The notes under the pieces are model-generated. The model had not been told where the DNA came from. It did no database searches and saw nothing but the letters and a program-made list of their open reading frames with translations. Shown here in pieces: positions 23,211 to 31,500 of a DNA stretch of 64,000 bases. Source of the stretch: REBR01 sp033721915 (GTDB lineage Bacteria > Pseudomonadota > Gammaproteobacteria > Pseudomonadales > Oleiphilaceae); the NCBI GenBank assembly GCA_033721915.1, contig JAWWAC010000001.1, forward strand, positions 124,001-188,000, written 5' to 3'. The position numbers were made by a program, and so were the translations under genes. Each line of letters opens with the position of its first letter. Position 1 is the first letter of the stretch.

Positions 23211-23400
23211 CTAGCCTCGAAAGTAGGGCCCCGACTTTAGAAAGCCACTGCCTCTGCGGTGAAGAGGGATTCATTATCGCCTTTTCACCAAACTCGGGCG
23301 CCTGTTCTAGCGATTCAGTCAACTTCAAAAGGATGATCTGTTTTTCAACAGGGCCATCTCCTTCGAACTTTCTCATCATTCGTTCCATACTTTCAGACAT
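23211..23400 (-). pseudogene. Phospholipase-D-like cassette gene, 5' part
   Basis: Encodes MSESMERMMRKFEGDGPVEK, ending SPQRQWLSKVGALLSRL at the CTAG target. The ATG at 23400 lies 33 nt after the GTTAAGC core of the attI-like region, so this was the first cassette of the array. It continues in frame at 18325. Confidence 0.8.
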
Positions 23401-23432
23401 TCAGCATCCTACGATGTCGTTTACTTTTATCC

Positions 23433-23669
23433 GCTTAACATTTTATTCTACATCACTAGGGCCTATATGCACGGGCCACCAGCACCTCATCAGAAACAGA
23501 AACCGTTCTAAAAAGCATTTTATTTCAAAAATATGGAGCTCAAATAAAGTAAAAATGAGCCGCCCCAACCTCCCAACAAACCAATCACTTCAACCGAATA
23601 TTCCAAATATCCCGTCACACTGACCGAATATCCGCCGAATATCCATGAAACCAGTCACCCTGACTGAGT
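23433..23669 (-). other. attI-like region, copy B, next to the integrase pseudogene
   Basis: On the minus strand the core heptamer GTTAAGC (23439-23433) marks the junction with the first cassette. 23436-23669 is repeated at 16763-16993. The right part carries three copies of a TCAC..CTGACCGAATAT-like motif before the divergent intI. The region should hold attI and possibly the cassette promoter. Confidence 0.7.
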
Positions 23670-23699
23670 ATTTTGATGCACTAGTCACGGTCCTTTCGC

Positions 23700-23723
23700 C
23701 TGGATTTTTGTACGTTTATCCAG
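23700..23723. promoter_or_regulatory. Inverted repeat CTGGAT-N12-ATCCAG upstream of intI
   Basis: Perfect 6-bp arms flank TTTTGTACGTTT, 25 nt before the intI ATG. The spacing is not that of a LexA box. It could be an operator or an integrase-binding site. Confidence 0.35.
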
Positions 23724-23748
23724 TACCGCAAATCAGGGAGGATTGCAG

Positions 23749-24118
23749 ATGATTGACATTCCTGTGCCCGTCTCTTCGACATCAGCACGTTTCTTCGACC
23801 GATTCCGGAGCTTTATCCGCACCCGAGGCCTGAGCTACAGGACAGAGAAGACCTATTGCCTCTGGGTGCGGCGGTTTACTCTTTTTAATCAATATGAAAG
23901 CAGTTCTCAGTTGCATGCAGGCGATATCAGCTCCTTCCTGACCTACCTGTCGACAGATCGCCAATGTGCCATCAATACACAAAAAACAGTGCTGAATGCC
24001 CTGGTTTTTCTCTTTCGCGGGTTATGGAGGCGGTTCGGCTGCGGATCAAGGATGTGGATCTAACCAACCAGGCCCTGTGGGTACACGAAGCAAAAGGCGG
24101 CAAGGCACGCTACCGCCC
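23749..24118 (+). pseudogene. Integron integrase (IntI-type tyrosine recombinase), degenerate
   Basis: With AGGGAGG upstream, the ATG opens RFRSFIRTRGLSYRTEKTYC, LWVRRFTLFNQYES, DISSFLTYLSTDRQCAINTQ, the N-terminal core-binding domain of IntI-type integrases. After NALVFLF a deletion with frameshift joins directly to VMEAVRLRIKDVDLTNQALW, VHEAKGGKARYRPT from the catalytic domain, and the sequence then departs from homology. The catalytic His-x-x-Arg and Tyr are missing, so it cannot recombine cassettes. Confidence 0.85.
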
Positions 24119-24426
24119 GACCGGATACATGGCGCCCAACTCCCTGGACTGTAGTAAGGTCTCATCCACAGACCCTCAAAGATTATTGCCTGAGTGTTAT
24201 GGTTAGCCGTTTAGCCGATGAAGGTCAACTGAGGGGGGGGGTATTTGCGAGGCCACTCCGAGGATGAAGTCCTGTCGCCGGCACCCAACCAATAGGCCCG
24301 GCGACCACAAGTCCAGGCGCCTAAAAATCCGATTCAAAATCTCCGGATAACGCTCAAAAGCCTCAAACTGCTGTGGCCTGAAACACTTGACCACTACAGC
24401 TGCAAGCAATCAACGCTTCCACAGCA
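24119..24426. other. Gene-poor stretch with a duplicated hydrolase tail
   Basis: Apart from the copied 3' end of the alpha/beta hydrolase at 24312-24371 I see no gene here. A run of nine G at about 24232 interrupts any frame. GTTATGGTTAGCC at 24197 resembles integron core heptamers but has no partner arm. Confidence 0.4.
24312..24371 (-). pseudogene. 3'-end remnant of the secreted alpha/beta hydrolase gene
   Basis: On the minus strand it reads QFEAFERYPEILNRIF, matching QFEAFERYREILDRIF at the end of the gene at 11057-12052, and homology continues 9 bp past the stop. One A has been lost so the stop is out of frame. Confidence 0.8.
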
Positions 24427-24726
24427 CTATTGAGCTAGCCCCAACATCACTTGAATCGACTGCGAGTTATCCCTGACCCACTCAGACTTAATCGGCCCCC
24501 AATCCAAAACCCGATACCCCCCGCTCTTCTTAGCCCCACAAAACTCACACCGAATTCCAATCTCCCCCAACGCACCAATAGTGTCCTGAGCCGTCCTCCT
24601 AGGCATCCCGGTATGCCCCATAATCGCCGGCACCGTATCGATCCCGGAATCAATCAGATGCGCCACATAAAGCCTGCGATAAAAACTGGTCATAGTCTTG
24701 GAGGGCGCCTGCTGTTGGGTGGCCAT
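24427..24726 (-). CDS. Winged-helix DNA-binding protein at the end of the prp operon
   Basis: 99 residues: SFYRRLYVAHLIDSGIDTVP, IMGHTGMPRRTAQDTIGALG, IRCEFCGAKKSGGYRVLDWG, the pattern of a small winged helix (HTH with a following glycine wing). It starts 2 nt after the prpF stop on the same strand, so it is probably co-transcribed. Function is not known; a modulator of the operon is one guess. Confidence 0.7.
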   Translation of the reverse strand: MATQQQAPSKTMTSFYRRLYVAHLIDSGIDTVPAIMGHTGMPRRTAQDTIGALGEIGIRCEFCGAKKSGGYRVLDWGPIKSEWVRDNSQSIQVMLGLAQ

Positions 24727-24728
24727 AA

Positions 24729-25910
24729 TCAGAAACAGTCCCCAGGCACCTTTACCCAGCCTTCCATAAGGATTCTCGCACTGCGGCTCATAATGGCTTT
24801 CTTCACAGTCCAGGCACCATCGTCGGTCTTGGTGGCTTCCGCCCCCACCTTGAGGGTACCGGAGGGGTGGCCGAAGGTGACTTCGGTGCGGTTGCCGCCA
24901 CCGGCGGCCTGGTTGACCAGGGTGCCGGGGATGGCGGCGGCGGTGGCGATGGCGACGGCGGCGGTGCCCATCATGGCGTGGTGGAGTTTGCCCATGGAGA
25001 GGGCGCGTACGAGCAGGTCCACGTCGGGGGCGTTGATGGTTTTGCCGCTGGAGGCGGTGTAGCTGGCGGGTGGGGCGACGAAGGCGACTTTGGGGGTGTG
25101 GCCCCGGTTGGCGGCTTCTTCCACGGTGTGGATCAGGCCCATTTTGACGGCGCCGTGGGCTCGGATGGTTTCGAAGCGCTCCAGTGCGGCCGGGTCGCCG
25201 TTGATGGCTTCCTGGAGTTCGGTGCCCTTGTAGCCGATGTCTGCTGCGTTGATGAAGATGGTTGGGATGCCGGCGTTGATCAGGGTGGCTTTAAGGCTGC
25301 CCACGCCGGGGACTTCCAGCTCGTCCACTTTGTTACCGGTGGGGAAGATGGCGCCCTCCCCGTCCGCCGGGTCCATGAATTCCACCGGGATCTCCGCCGC
25401 CGGGAAGGTGACGCCGTCCAGTTCGAAGTCGCCGGTTTCCTGCACTTCGCCGTGGGTCATGGGGACTTTGGCAACAATGGTCTTTTTGATGTTGGCCTGC
25501 CAGATGCGGATGGTGGCGGTGCCGTTCTGTGGCAGGTTGGCTTTGTCCACTAGGCCGCTGTGGATGGCGAAGGCGCCGACGGCGGCGGAGAGGTTGCCGC
25601 AGTTGCCGCTCCAGTCCACCACGGGCTTGTCGATGCCCACCTGACCGAAGAGATAGTCCACGTGGTGGTCCGGCTGTGTGGGTGGGGCGAGGATGACGGT
25701 TTTGCTGGTGCTGGAGGTGGCGCCGCCCATGCCGTCGATCTGTTTCTGGTAGGGGTCGGGGCTGCCGATGATGCGCAGCAGCAGGCTGTCACGGGCTTTT
25801 CCGGGTTGCTGTGCCGCTTCCGGGAGGTCCTGCAGGCGCAGGAAGACGCCCTTGCTGGTGCCGCCGCGCATGTAGGTGGCGGGCACTCGGATCTGGGGGG
25901 CCTGGGTCAT
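24729..25910 (-). CDS. prpF: 2-methylaconitate cis-trans isomerase PrpF
   Basis: 393 residues from the ATG at 25910. It has the PrpF start QIRVPATYMRGGTSKGVFLR, the DGMGGATSSTSKTVIL active-site block and the WSGNCGNLSAAVGAFAIHSG motif with the conserved cysteine. It works with AcnD: AcnD dehydrates 2-methylcitrate to trans-2-methylaconitate, which PrpF isomerises to the cis form. The longer in-frame extension to 26030 is rejected, as it runs back over the acnD end. Confidence 0.95.
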   Translation of the reverse strand: MTQAPQIRVPATYMRGGTSKGVFLRLQDLPEAAQQPGKARDSLLLRIIGSPDPYQKQIDGMGGATSSTSKTVILAPPTQPDHHVDYLFGQVGIDKPVVDWSGNCGNLSAAVGAFAIHSGLVDKANLPQNGTATIRIWQANIKKTIVAKVPMTHGEVQETGDFELDGVTFPAAEIPVEFMDPADGEGAIFPTGNKVDELEVPGVGSLKATLINAGIPTIFINAADIGYKGTELQEAINGDPAALERFETIRAHGAVKMGLIHTVEEAANRGHTPKVAFVAPPASYTASSGKTINAPDVDLLVRALSMGKLHHAMMGTAAVAIATAAAIPGTLVNQAAGGGNRTEVTFGHPSGTLKVGAEATKTDDGAWTVKKAIMSRSARILMEGWVKVPGDCF

Positions 25911-25992
25911 GGGGGTGTCTCCGCATGGGCGGGGGCGCCGCAGCGGCCCCCGCGGTTGTTTGGGTTGATCAGGTGTCAGGCGTGGGGCCGCG

Positions 25993-28593
25993 TTATGCGG
26001 CGCCCTCGGATTGCAGGAAGTCCTGTGCAAAACGTTGCAGCACGCCGCCGGCGGAGTAGATGGAGAGTTCCTCTTCCGTGTCCAGGCGGCAGGTGACGGG
26101 CACTTCCAGCTGTTCGCCGTTCTTGCGGGTGATCACCAGTGTGAGTGTGGCACCGGGGGTGGCCTCGCCTTTCACGTCGAAGACTTCGCTGCCGTCGATG
26201 TCCAGTGTCTTGCGGGTGGTGCCCTCGGCGAACTGCAGTGGCATCACGCCCATGCCGATGAGGTTGGTGCGGTGGATGCGCTCGAAGCCTTCGGCGACAA
26301 TGGCTTCCACGCCGGCCAGCGCGACGCCCTTGGCGGCCCAGTCCCTGGAGGAGCCCTGGCCGTAGTCGGCGCCGGCGATGATGATCAGTGGCTGCTTGCG
26401 CGCCATGTAGGTCTCGATGGCCTCCCACATGCGGGTGACTTTGCCTTCCGGCTCCACACGGGCTAGTGAGCCCTGACGTACTTTTCCATCCTCGCCAATG
26501 ACCATTTCATTGAACAGCTTGGGGTTGGCGAAGGTGGCGCGCTGGGCGGTGAGGTGGTCGCCCCGGTGGGTGGCGTAGGAGTTGAAGTCCTCCTCGGGCA
26601 CACCCATGCTGTGCAGGTATTCCCCGGCGGCGCTGTTCATCATGATGGCGTTGGAGGGGGACAGGTGGTCGGTGGTGATGTTGTCACCCAGCACCGCCAG
26701 GGGGCGCATGTTCTTCAGGTTCTTCTGGCCCACCATGTCCCCTTCCCAGTACGGCGGGCGGCGGATGTAGGTGCTCTTGGGGCGCCACTTGTAAAGCGGC
26801 TCGGCCATGGCCTGGGCCTTTTTGGTGAGGTCGAACATGGGGATGTAGGTGTCCCGGAACTGTTGCGGCTTCACGGCCTTCTTGACGATGGCATCGATCT
26901 CTTCGTCTTCCGGCCAGATGTCTTTCAGTGTGACCGGGTTGCCGTCCGGGTCCGTGCCCAGCACGTCCTTCTCGATGTCAAAGCGGATGGTGCCGGCAAT
27001 GGCGTAGGCCACCACCAGTGGCGGCGAGGCCAGGAAGGCCTGCTTGGCGTAGGGGTGGATGCGGCCGTCGAAGTTGCGGTTGCCGCTCAATACGGCGGTG
27101 GAGTACAGGTCCCGCTCGATCAGCTCCTGCTGGATCTTGGGGTCCAGTGAGCCGCTCATGCCGTTGCAGGTGGTGCAGGCGAAGGCCACGACGCCAAAGC
27201 CCAGGTCTTCCAGCTCGTTCATCAGGCCGGCTTCTTCCAGGTACATCTTGACGGTCTTGGAGCCGGGGGCGAGGGAGGATTTGACCCAGGGCTTGCGGGT
27301 CAGTCCCAGGCGGTTGGCGTTGCGGGCGATGAGGCCCGCGGCCACCATGTTCCGTGGGTTGCTGGTGTTGGTGCAACTGGTGATGGCGGCGATGATGACG
27401 GCGCCATCGGGCATCTGGCCTTCTTGCTCTTTCTCCCAGTCACCGGCGATGCCCCGGGCCTTGAGCTCGGAGGTGGGCAGGTGGGCGTGGGGGGTGGAGG
27501 GGCCGGCCAGTGTGCGCACCACGCTGGAGAGATCAAAGGTGAGCACCCGCTCGTATTCGGCGGTTTTCAGGCTGTCGGACCAGAGGCCGGTGTGTTTGGC
27601 GTAGGTTTCCACCAGCCGGACCTGGTCATCATCACGACCTGTGATTTTCAGATAGTCGATGGTCTGGTCGTCGATGTAGAACATGGCGGCGGTGGCGCCA
27701 AATTCCGGGGTCATGTTGGAGATGGTGGCCCTGTCGCCGACGGTGAGGCTGTCGGCGCCTTCGCCGTAGAACTCCAGGTAAGCACCGACCACGCGCTCGC
27801 GGCGCAGGAATTCGGTGATGGCCAGTACCATGTCGGTGCCGGTGACGCCGGGCTGGATGCGCCCTGTGAGCTCCACGCCCACGATGTGGGGCAGTCGCAT
27901 CATGGAGGCGCGGCCGAGCATCACGCTCTCCGCCTCAAGGCCGCCCACGCCCACGGAGATCACACCCAGTGCGTCCACCATGGGGGTGTGGCTGTCGGTG
28001 CCGACACAGGTGTCCGGGAAGGCGACACGGTCTTTGGTCTGCACCACCGGGGACATCTTCTCCAGGTTGATCTGGTGCATGATGCCGTTGCCGGGGGGGA
28101 TCACGTCCACGTTCTCGAAGGCGGTCTTGGTCCAGTTGATGAAGTGGAAGCGGTCGTCGTTGCGGCGGTCTTCCACGGAGCGGTTCTTCTCGAATGCGTC
28201 CTTGTCGTCGCCGTTGTGCTCCACGGCCAGTGAGTGGTCCACGATCAGCTGGGTGGGCACCACCGGGTTGACCTTGGCCGGGTCGCCCCCTTGTTCGGCA
28301 ATGGCGTCCCGCAGGCCCGCCAGGTCCACCAGTGCGGTCTGGCCCAGGATGTCGTGACACACCACGCGGGCCGGGTACCAGGGGAAGTCCAGGTCCCGCC
28401 TGCCTTCGATGATCTGCTTCAGCGCCGCTGTCAGGTCCGCCGGGGCGCAGCGGCGCACCAGGTTCTCGGCGAGAATGCGCGAGGTGTAGGGCAGTCGGTC
28501 GTAGGCGCCGGGCTGGATGTCTTCCACGGCGGCACGGGTGTCAAAGTAGTCCAGGTCGGTGCCTGGCAGGGGCTTGCGGTAATCGGTATTCAT
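25993..28593 (-). CDS. acnD: Fe-S 2-methylcitrate dehydratase AcnD
   Basis: 866 residues, aconitase family. The 4Fe-4S ligand cysteines are in AAITSCTNTSNPRNMV and FACTTCNGMSG. The swivel domain includes AGADYGQGSSRDWAAKGVAL near the C-terminus. AcnD replaces PrpD in the propionate pathway of many gammaproteobacteria and needs PrpF, encoded 82 nt downstream. A G+C-rich hairpin in that gap could tune expression. Confidence 0.95.
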   Translation of the reverse strand: MNTDYRKPLPGTDLDYFDTRAAVEDIQPGAYDRLPYTSRILAENLVRRCAPADLTAALKQIIEGRRDLDFPWYPARVVCHDILGQTALVDLAGLRDAIAEQGGDPAKVNPVVPTQLIVDHSLAVEHNGDDKDAFEKNRSVEDRRNDDRFHFINWTKTAFENVDVIPPGNGIMHQINLEKMSPVVQTKDRVAFPDTCVGTDSHTPMVDALGVISVGVGGLEAESVMLGRASMMRLPHIVGVELTGRIQPGVTGTDMVLAITEFLRRERVVGAYLEFYGEGADSLTVGDRATISNMTPEFGATAAMFYIDDQTIDYLKITGRDDDQVRLVETYAKHTGLWSDSLKTAEYERVLTFDLSSVVRTLAGPSTPHAHLPTSELKARGIAGDWEKEQEGQMPDGAVIIAAITSCTNTSNPRNMVAAGLIARNANRLGLTRKPWVKSSLAPGSKTVKMYLEEAGLMNELEDLGFGVVAFACTTCNGMSGSLDPKIQQELIERDLYSTAVLSGNRNFDGRIHPYAKQAFLASPPLVVAYAIAGTIRFDIEKDVLGTDPDGNPVTLKDIWPEDEEIDAIVKKAVKPQQFRDTYIPMFDLTKKAQAMAEPLYKWRPKSTYIRRPPYWEGDMVGQKNLKNMRPLAVLGDNITTDHLSPSNAIMMNSAAGEYLHSMGVPEEDFNSYATHRGDHLTAQRATFANPKLFNEMVIGEDGKVRQGSLARVEPEGKVTRMWEAIETYMARKQPLIIIAGADYGQGSSRDWAAKGVALAGVEAIVAEGFERIHRTNLIGMGVMPLQFAEGTTRKTLDIDGSEVFDVKGEATPGATLTLVITRKNGEQLEVPVTCRLDTEEELSIYSAGGVLQRFAQDFLQSEGAA

Positions 28594-28635
28594 GGTCGGG
28601 GGCTCGATAGGTCAGTCTTGGCTTATAGGGGCATT

Positions 28636-28710
28636 GGCCCGGCCGGTGCGTGGCCGGGCCGTTCAATCGTCAGACGGGCAGTGCCCGGCCGGTGGTGGCC
28701 GTGCCGGGCA
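28636..28710 (-). promoter_or_regulatory. Two strong hairpins between prpC and acnD
   Basis: GGCCCGGCC (28636-28644) pairs with GGCCGGGCC (28652-28660), 9 bp with a 7-nt loop. TGCCCGGC (28682-28689) pairs with GCCGGGCA (28703-28710). Neither is followed by a T-run, so they are more likely RNA-stability or processing elements than terminators. Confidence 0.5.
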
Positions 28711-28733
28711 GGCTGCCGGGTCCGTTCACCGGA

Positions 28734-29861
28734 TCAGGGGCGCTGGTCGATGGGCGTCCATTCCTGATACTCGGGGCCGGTGTAGTCGGCGCTGGGGCGG
28801 ATGATGCGGTTGTTCTCACGCTGCTCTTTCACGTGGGCGGTCCAGCCGGAGACCCGTGACATCACAAAGATGGGGGTGAACAGCTCCGTGGGGATGCCCA
28901 TGAAGTGATAGGCGGAGGCGTGGAAGAAGTCGGCGTTGCAGAAGAGCTTCTTCTCGCGCCACATGACTTCCTCGCAGCGCACTGAGACCGGGTACAGGAC
29001 TTTGTCCCCCACCTCTTCCGCCAGCTTCTCGGCCCACTGCTTGATGATGCCGTTGCGGGGGTCGGATTCGCGGTAGATGGCGTGGCCGAAGCCCATGATC
29101 TTTTCCTTGCGCTCGAGCATGCCCAGCAGGCCTTTCTCCGCCTCGTCGGGGCTGGAGAAGCGCTGGATCAGTTCCATGGCCGCCTCGTTGGCGCCGCCGT
29201 GGAGGGGGCCGCGCAGTGAGCCGATGGCGCCGGTGACACAGCTGTGGATGTCCGACAGGGTGGAGGCGCAGACCCGTGCGGTGAAGGTGGAGGCGTTGAA
29301 CTCGTGCTCCGCGTAGAGGATCAGTGAGACGTTCATGACCCGCTCGTGGAGGGCGTTAGGCTTCTTGCCGTGGAGCAGCTCCAGGAAGTGGCCGCCGATG
29401 GAGTCGATGTCGCTGGCGGTGTCGATGCGCACGCCGTCATGGGCGAAGCGGTACCAGTAGCAGATGATGGAGGGAAAGACGGCCAGCAGACGGTCGATGT
29501 GGTCGTCCTGCTCGCTGAAGTCCTTCTCGGTCTCCAGGTTGCCCAGCACGGAGCAGCCGGTGCGCATCACGTCCATGGGGTGGGCGTTCTTGGGGATCCG
29601 CTCCAGCACTTCCCTGAGGGGCTCCGGCAGTGTGCGCAGGCTCTGCAGCTTTTTCTTGTAGCCGTCCAGCTCCTGGCGGTTGGGCAGCTTGCCCCGCAGC
29701 AGCAGGTAGGCGATCTCTTCAAACTGGGCGTGTTCCGCCAGATCGGTGATCTCGTAACCCCGGTAAGTGAGGCCGGCGCCGGATTTGCCCACGGTACAGA
29801 GGGCGGTTTCACCGGCGACCTGACCGCGCAGGCCGGCGCCTGTCAGCTTCTTGTCTGTCAT
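28734..29861 (-). CDS. prpC: 2-methylcitrate synthase PrpC
   Basis: 375 residues, small-type citrate synthase. LRGPLHGGANEAAMELIQRF and MGFGHAIYRESDPRNGIIKQ carry the catalytic histidines, and VRCEEVMW is typical of the methylcitrate branch. It condenses propionyl-CoA with oxaloacetate. It lies between prpB and acnD in the operon. Confidence 0.95.
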   Translation of the reverse strand: MTDKKLTGAGLRGQVAGETALCTVGKSGAGLTYRGYEITDLAEHAQFEEIAYLLLRGKLPNRQELDGYKKKLQSLRTLPEPLREVLERIPKNAHPMDVMRTGCSVLGNLETEKDFSEQDDHIDRLLAVFPSIICYWYRFAHDGVRIDTASDIDSIGGHFLELLHGKKPNALHERVMNVSLILYAEHEFNASTFTARVCASTLSDIHSCVTGAIGSLRGPLHGGANEAAMELIQRFSSPDEAEKGLLGMLERKEKIMGFGHAIYRESDPRNGIIKQWAEKLAEEVGDKVLYPVSVRCEEVMWREKKLFCNADFFHASAYHFMGIPTELFTPIFVMSRVSGWTAHVKEQRENNRIIRPSADYTGPEYQEWTPIDQRP

Positions 29862-29894
29862 GAGAAGTACTCCTGTCTATTCACTCTGGGGTGA

Positions 29895-30782
29895 TCAGTT
29901 TTTTTTCTGGGCGAACAAGGCGTCCAGTTTCTGTTCAAAGTCGTGGTAATCAAGAAAGTCATAGAGTTCCATGCGGCTCTGCATGCGGTCAACCACGTCT
30001 TTCTGGTCGCCTTTGGCCAGGATGCTCTCATACACCATCAGTGCGGCCTGGTTCATGGCCCGGAAGGCGCTTAACGGGTAGAGCACCATGTCCGCGCCGG
30101 CCTCGGCCAGCTCGCTGCGGTTGTACAGGGGCGTGGCGCCGAATTCGGTGATATTGGCCAGGATGGGCACGTCCAGGGCGTCGGCAAAGGCCTGGTAGTG
30201 CTCCAGCTCCGTGATCGCCTCGGCGAAGATGCCGTCGGCACCGGCCTCGATGCAGGCTTTGGCCCGGTCGATGGCCGCTTCCAGCCCTTCCTTCTGGAAG
30301 GCGTCGGTGCGGGCCATGATAAAGAAGTCCGGGTCACGGCGGGCGTCCACGCAGGCCTTGATGCGGTCCACCATCTCCTCTTTGGAGACGATTTCTTTAT
30401 TGGGCCGGTGGCCGCAGCGCTTCTGGGCCACCTGGTCTTCGATGTGCACGGCGGCGGCGCCGGCGCGCTCCATCTCCTGGATGGTGCGGGTGATGTTGAA
30501 GGCACCGCCCCAGCCGGTGTCGATGTCCACCAGTAGCGGGGTGTCCACCCGGGCGGTGATGCGTCGCACGTCTTCCACCACGTCGTTCATGGTGGTCATG
30601 CCCAGGTCCGGCAGTCCATGGGAAGCGTTGGCCACACCGCCACCGGAGAGGTAGATGGCCTGGTGGCCGACCTTCTCCGCCATCAGTGCGGAGTAGGCGT
30701 TGATGGTGCCCACGATCTGCAGCGGGTGGTTCTCGGCCAGTGCCTTGCGAAAGCGGGCGCCGGGGGTCAGTGATTGGCTCAT
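29895..30782 (-). CDS. prpB: 2-methylisocitrate lyase PrpB
   Basis: 295 residues of the PEP mutase/isocitrate lyase superfamily. AYSALMAEKVGHQAIYLSGG begins the barrel, DIDTGWGGAFNITRTI and HIEDQVAQKRCGHRPNKE carry the metal-binding acids and the KRCGH active-site loop. It splits 2-methylisocitrate to pyruvate and succinate. It starts 26 nt after the gntR stop. Confidence 0.95.
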   Translation of the reverse strand: MSQSLTPGARFRKALAENHPLQIVGTINAYSALMAEKVGHQAIYLSGGGVANASHGLPDLGMTTMNDVVEDVRRITARVDTPLLVDIDTGWGGAFNITRTIQEMERAGAAAVHIEDQVAQKRCGHRPNKEIVSKEEMVDRIKACVDARRDPDFFIMARTDAFQKEGLEAAIDRAKACIEAGADGIFAEAITELEHYQAFADALDVPILANITEFGATPLYNRSELAEAGADMVLYPLSAFRAMNQAALMVYESILAKGDQKDVVDRMQSRMELYDFLDYHDFEQKLDALFAQKKN

Positions 30783-30808
30783 GGTGATCTCCCTTGGGAA
30801 TTGGGGCG

Positions 30809-31498
30809 TCAGAGGGTGATTAACCCCTCCTGCAGCCTGGATTCGATGTTGTCGCGGGCGGTGCGGATGTGGCGCTGCATCAGGAACTGGGCCAGCTCAC
30901 CGTCCCCCTGGGCGATGGCATCGGCGATGTGGCGATGCTCCTTGAGGGCCTTGCGGGGCCGTCCGGTGGCGGTGCTGAATCGGCAGCGGTACAGGCGCAG
31001 CAGGTAATAAAGATCCCCCAGCAGCATCTGCACCAGCTTGTTGTTGCGGCTGCCGGTGACGATGCAGTAGTGAAAGTCGTAGTCCCCTTCCGCCTGATAG
31101 TACGCCTGGCCATCCGCCTCCGCCACCATGCGCTCGTGGCCGTCCAGCAGCCTGTGCAGGTCCGCCACTTCAGATTCGCTCATGCGCTCGGCGGCCTGGC
31201 GGGCGGCCAGTCCTTCCATGACTTCGCGGATCTGGTAGAGCTCCAGCAGCTCGTCGCCGCTGATGGACACCACCTTGACGCCGGCGTGGGGCTTGCGCAC
31301 CAGAAGTCCACGGGACTCGAGGCGCCCCAGTGCCTCACGCAGCGGGCCACGGGTGAGGTTGAAGCGCTCGCACAGCTCCACTTCGCCGATCTTCTCACCG
31401 GGGGCCAGGTCGCCCTGGATGATGGCGCCCTGGAGGTACTGGAAGGCTTCATCGGCGCGAGTGAGGCTGCTGCTCTGTGGCTGGGCGGTCTGGGGCAT
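30809..31498 (-). CDS. GntR-family (FadR/FCD) regulator of the prp operon
   Basis: 229 residues. The N-terminal winged helix reads LAPGEKIGEVELCERFNLTR, PLREALGRLESRGLLVRK; the C-terminal FCD domain reads LYQIREVMEGLAARQAAERM, with metal/ligand residues in DFHYCIVTGSRNNKL. It is the first gene of the operon and likely represses it from the paired sites directly upstream. The ATG at 31498 has no clear ribosome site because the operator abuts it. Confidence 0.88.
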   Translation of the reverse strand: MPQTAQPQSSSLTRADEAFQYLQGAIIQGDLAPGEKIGEVELCERFNLTRGPLREALGRLESRGLLVRKPHAGVKVVSISGDELLELYQIREVMEGLAARQAAERMSESEVADLHRLLDGHERMVAEADGQAYYQAEGDYDFHYCIVTGSRNNKLVQMLLGDLYYLLRLYRCRFSTATGRPRKALKEHRHIADAIAQGDGELAQFLMQRHIRTARDNIESRLQEGLITL

Positions 31499-31500
31499 GG

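Noticed and set aside
23700..23723. LexA box upstream of intI
   Set aside because: The inverted repeat CTGGAT..ATCCAG has a 12-nt spacer and lacks the CTGT-N8-ACAG pattern.
11048..24371. The duplicated hydrolase tail as attachment sites of a genomic island
   Set aside because: The intact gene body lies between the two copies, which is not the layout of integration into a gene 3' end, and no functional integrase is present.
27424..28233. Long plus-strand frame inside acnD
   Set aside because: Shadow of acnD, low-complexity Gly/Val/His composition.
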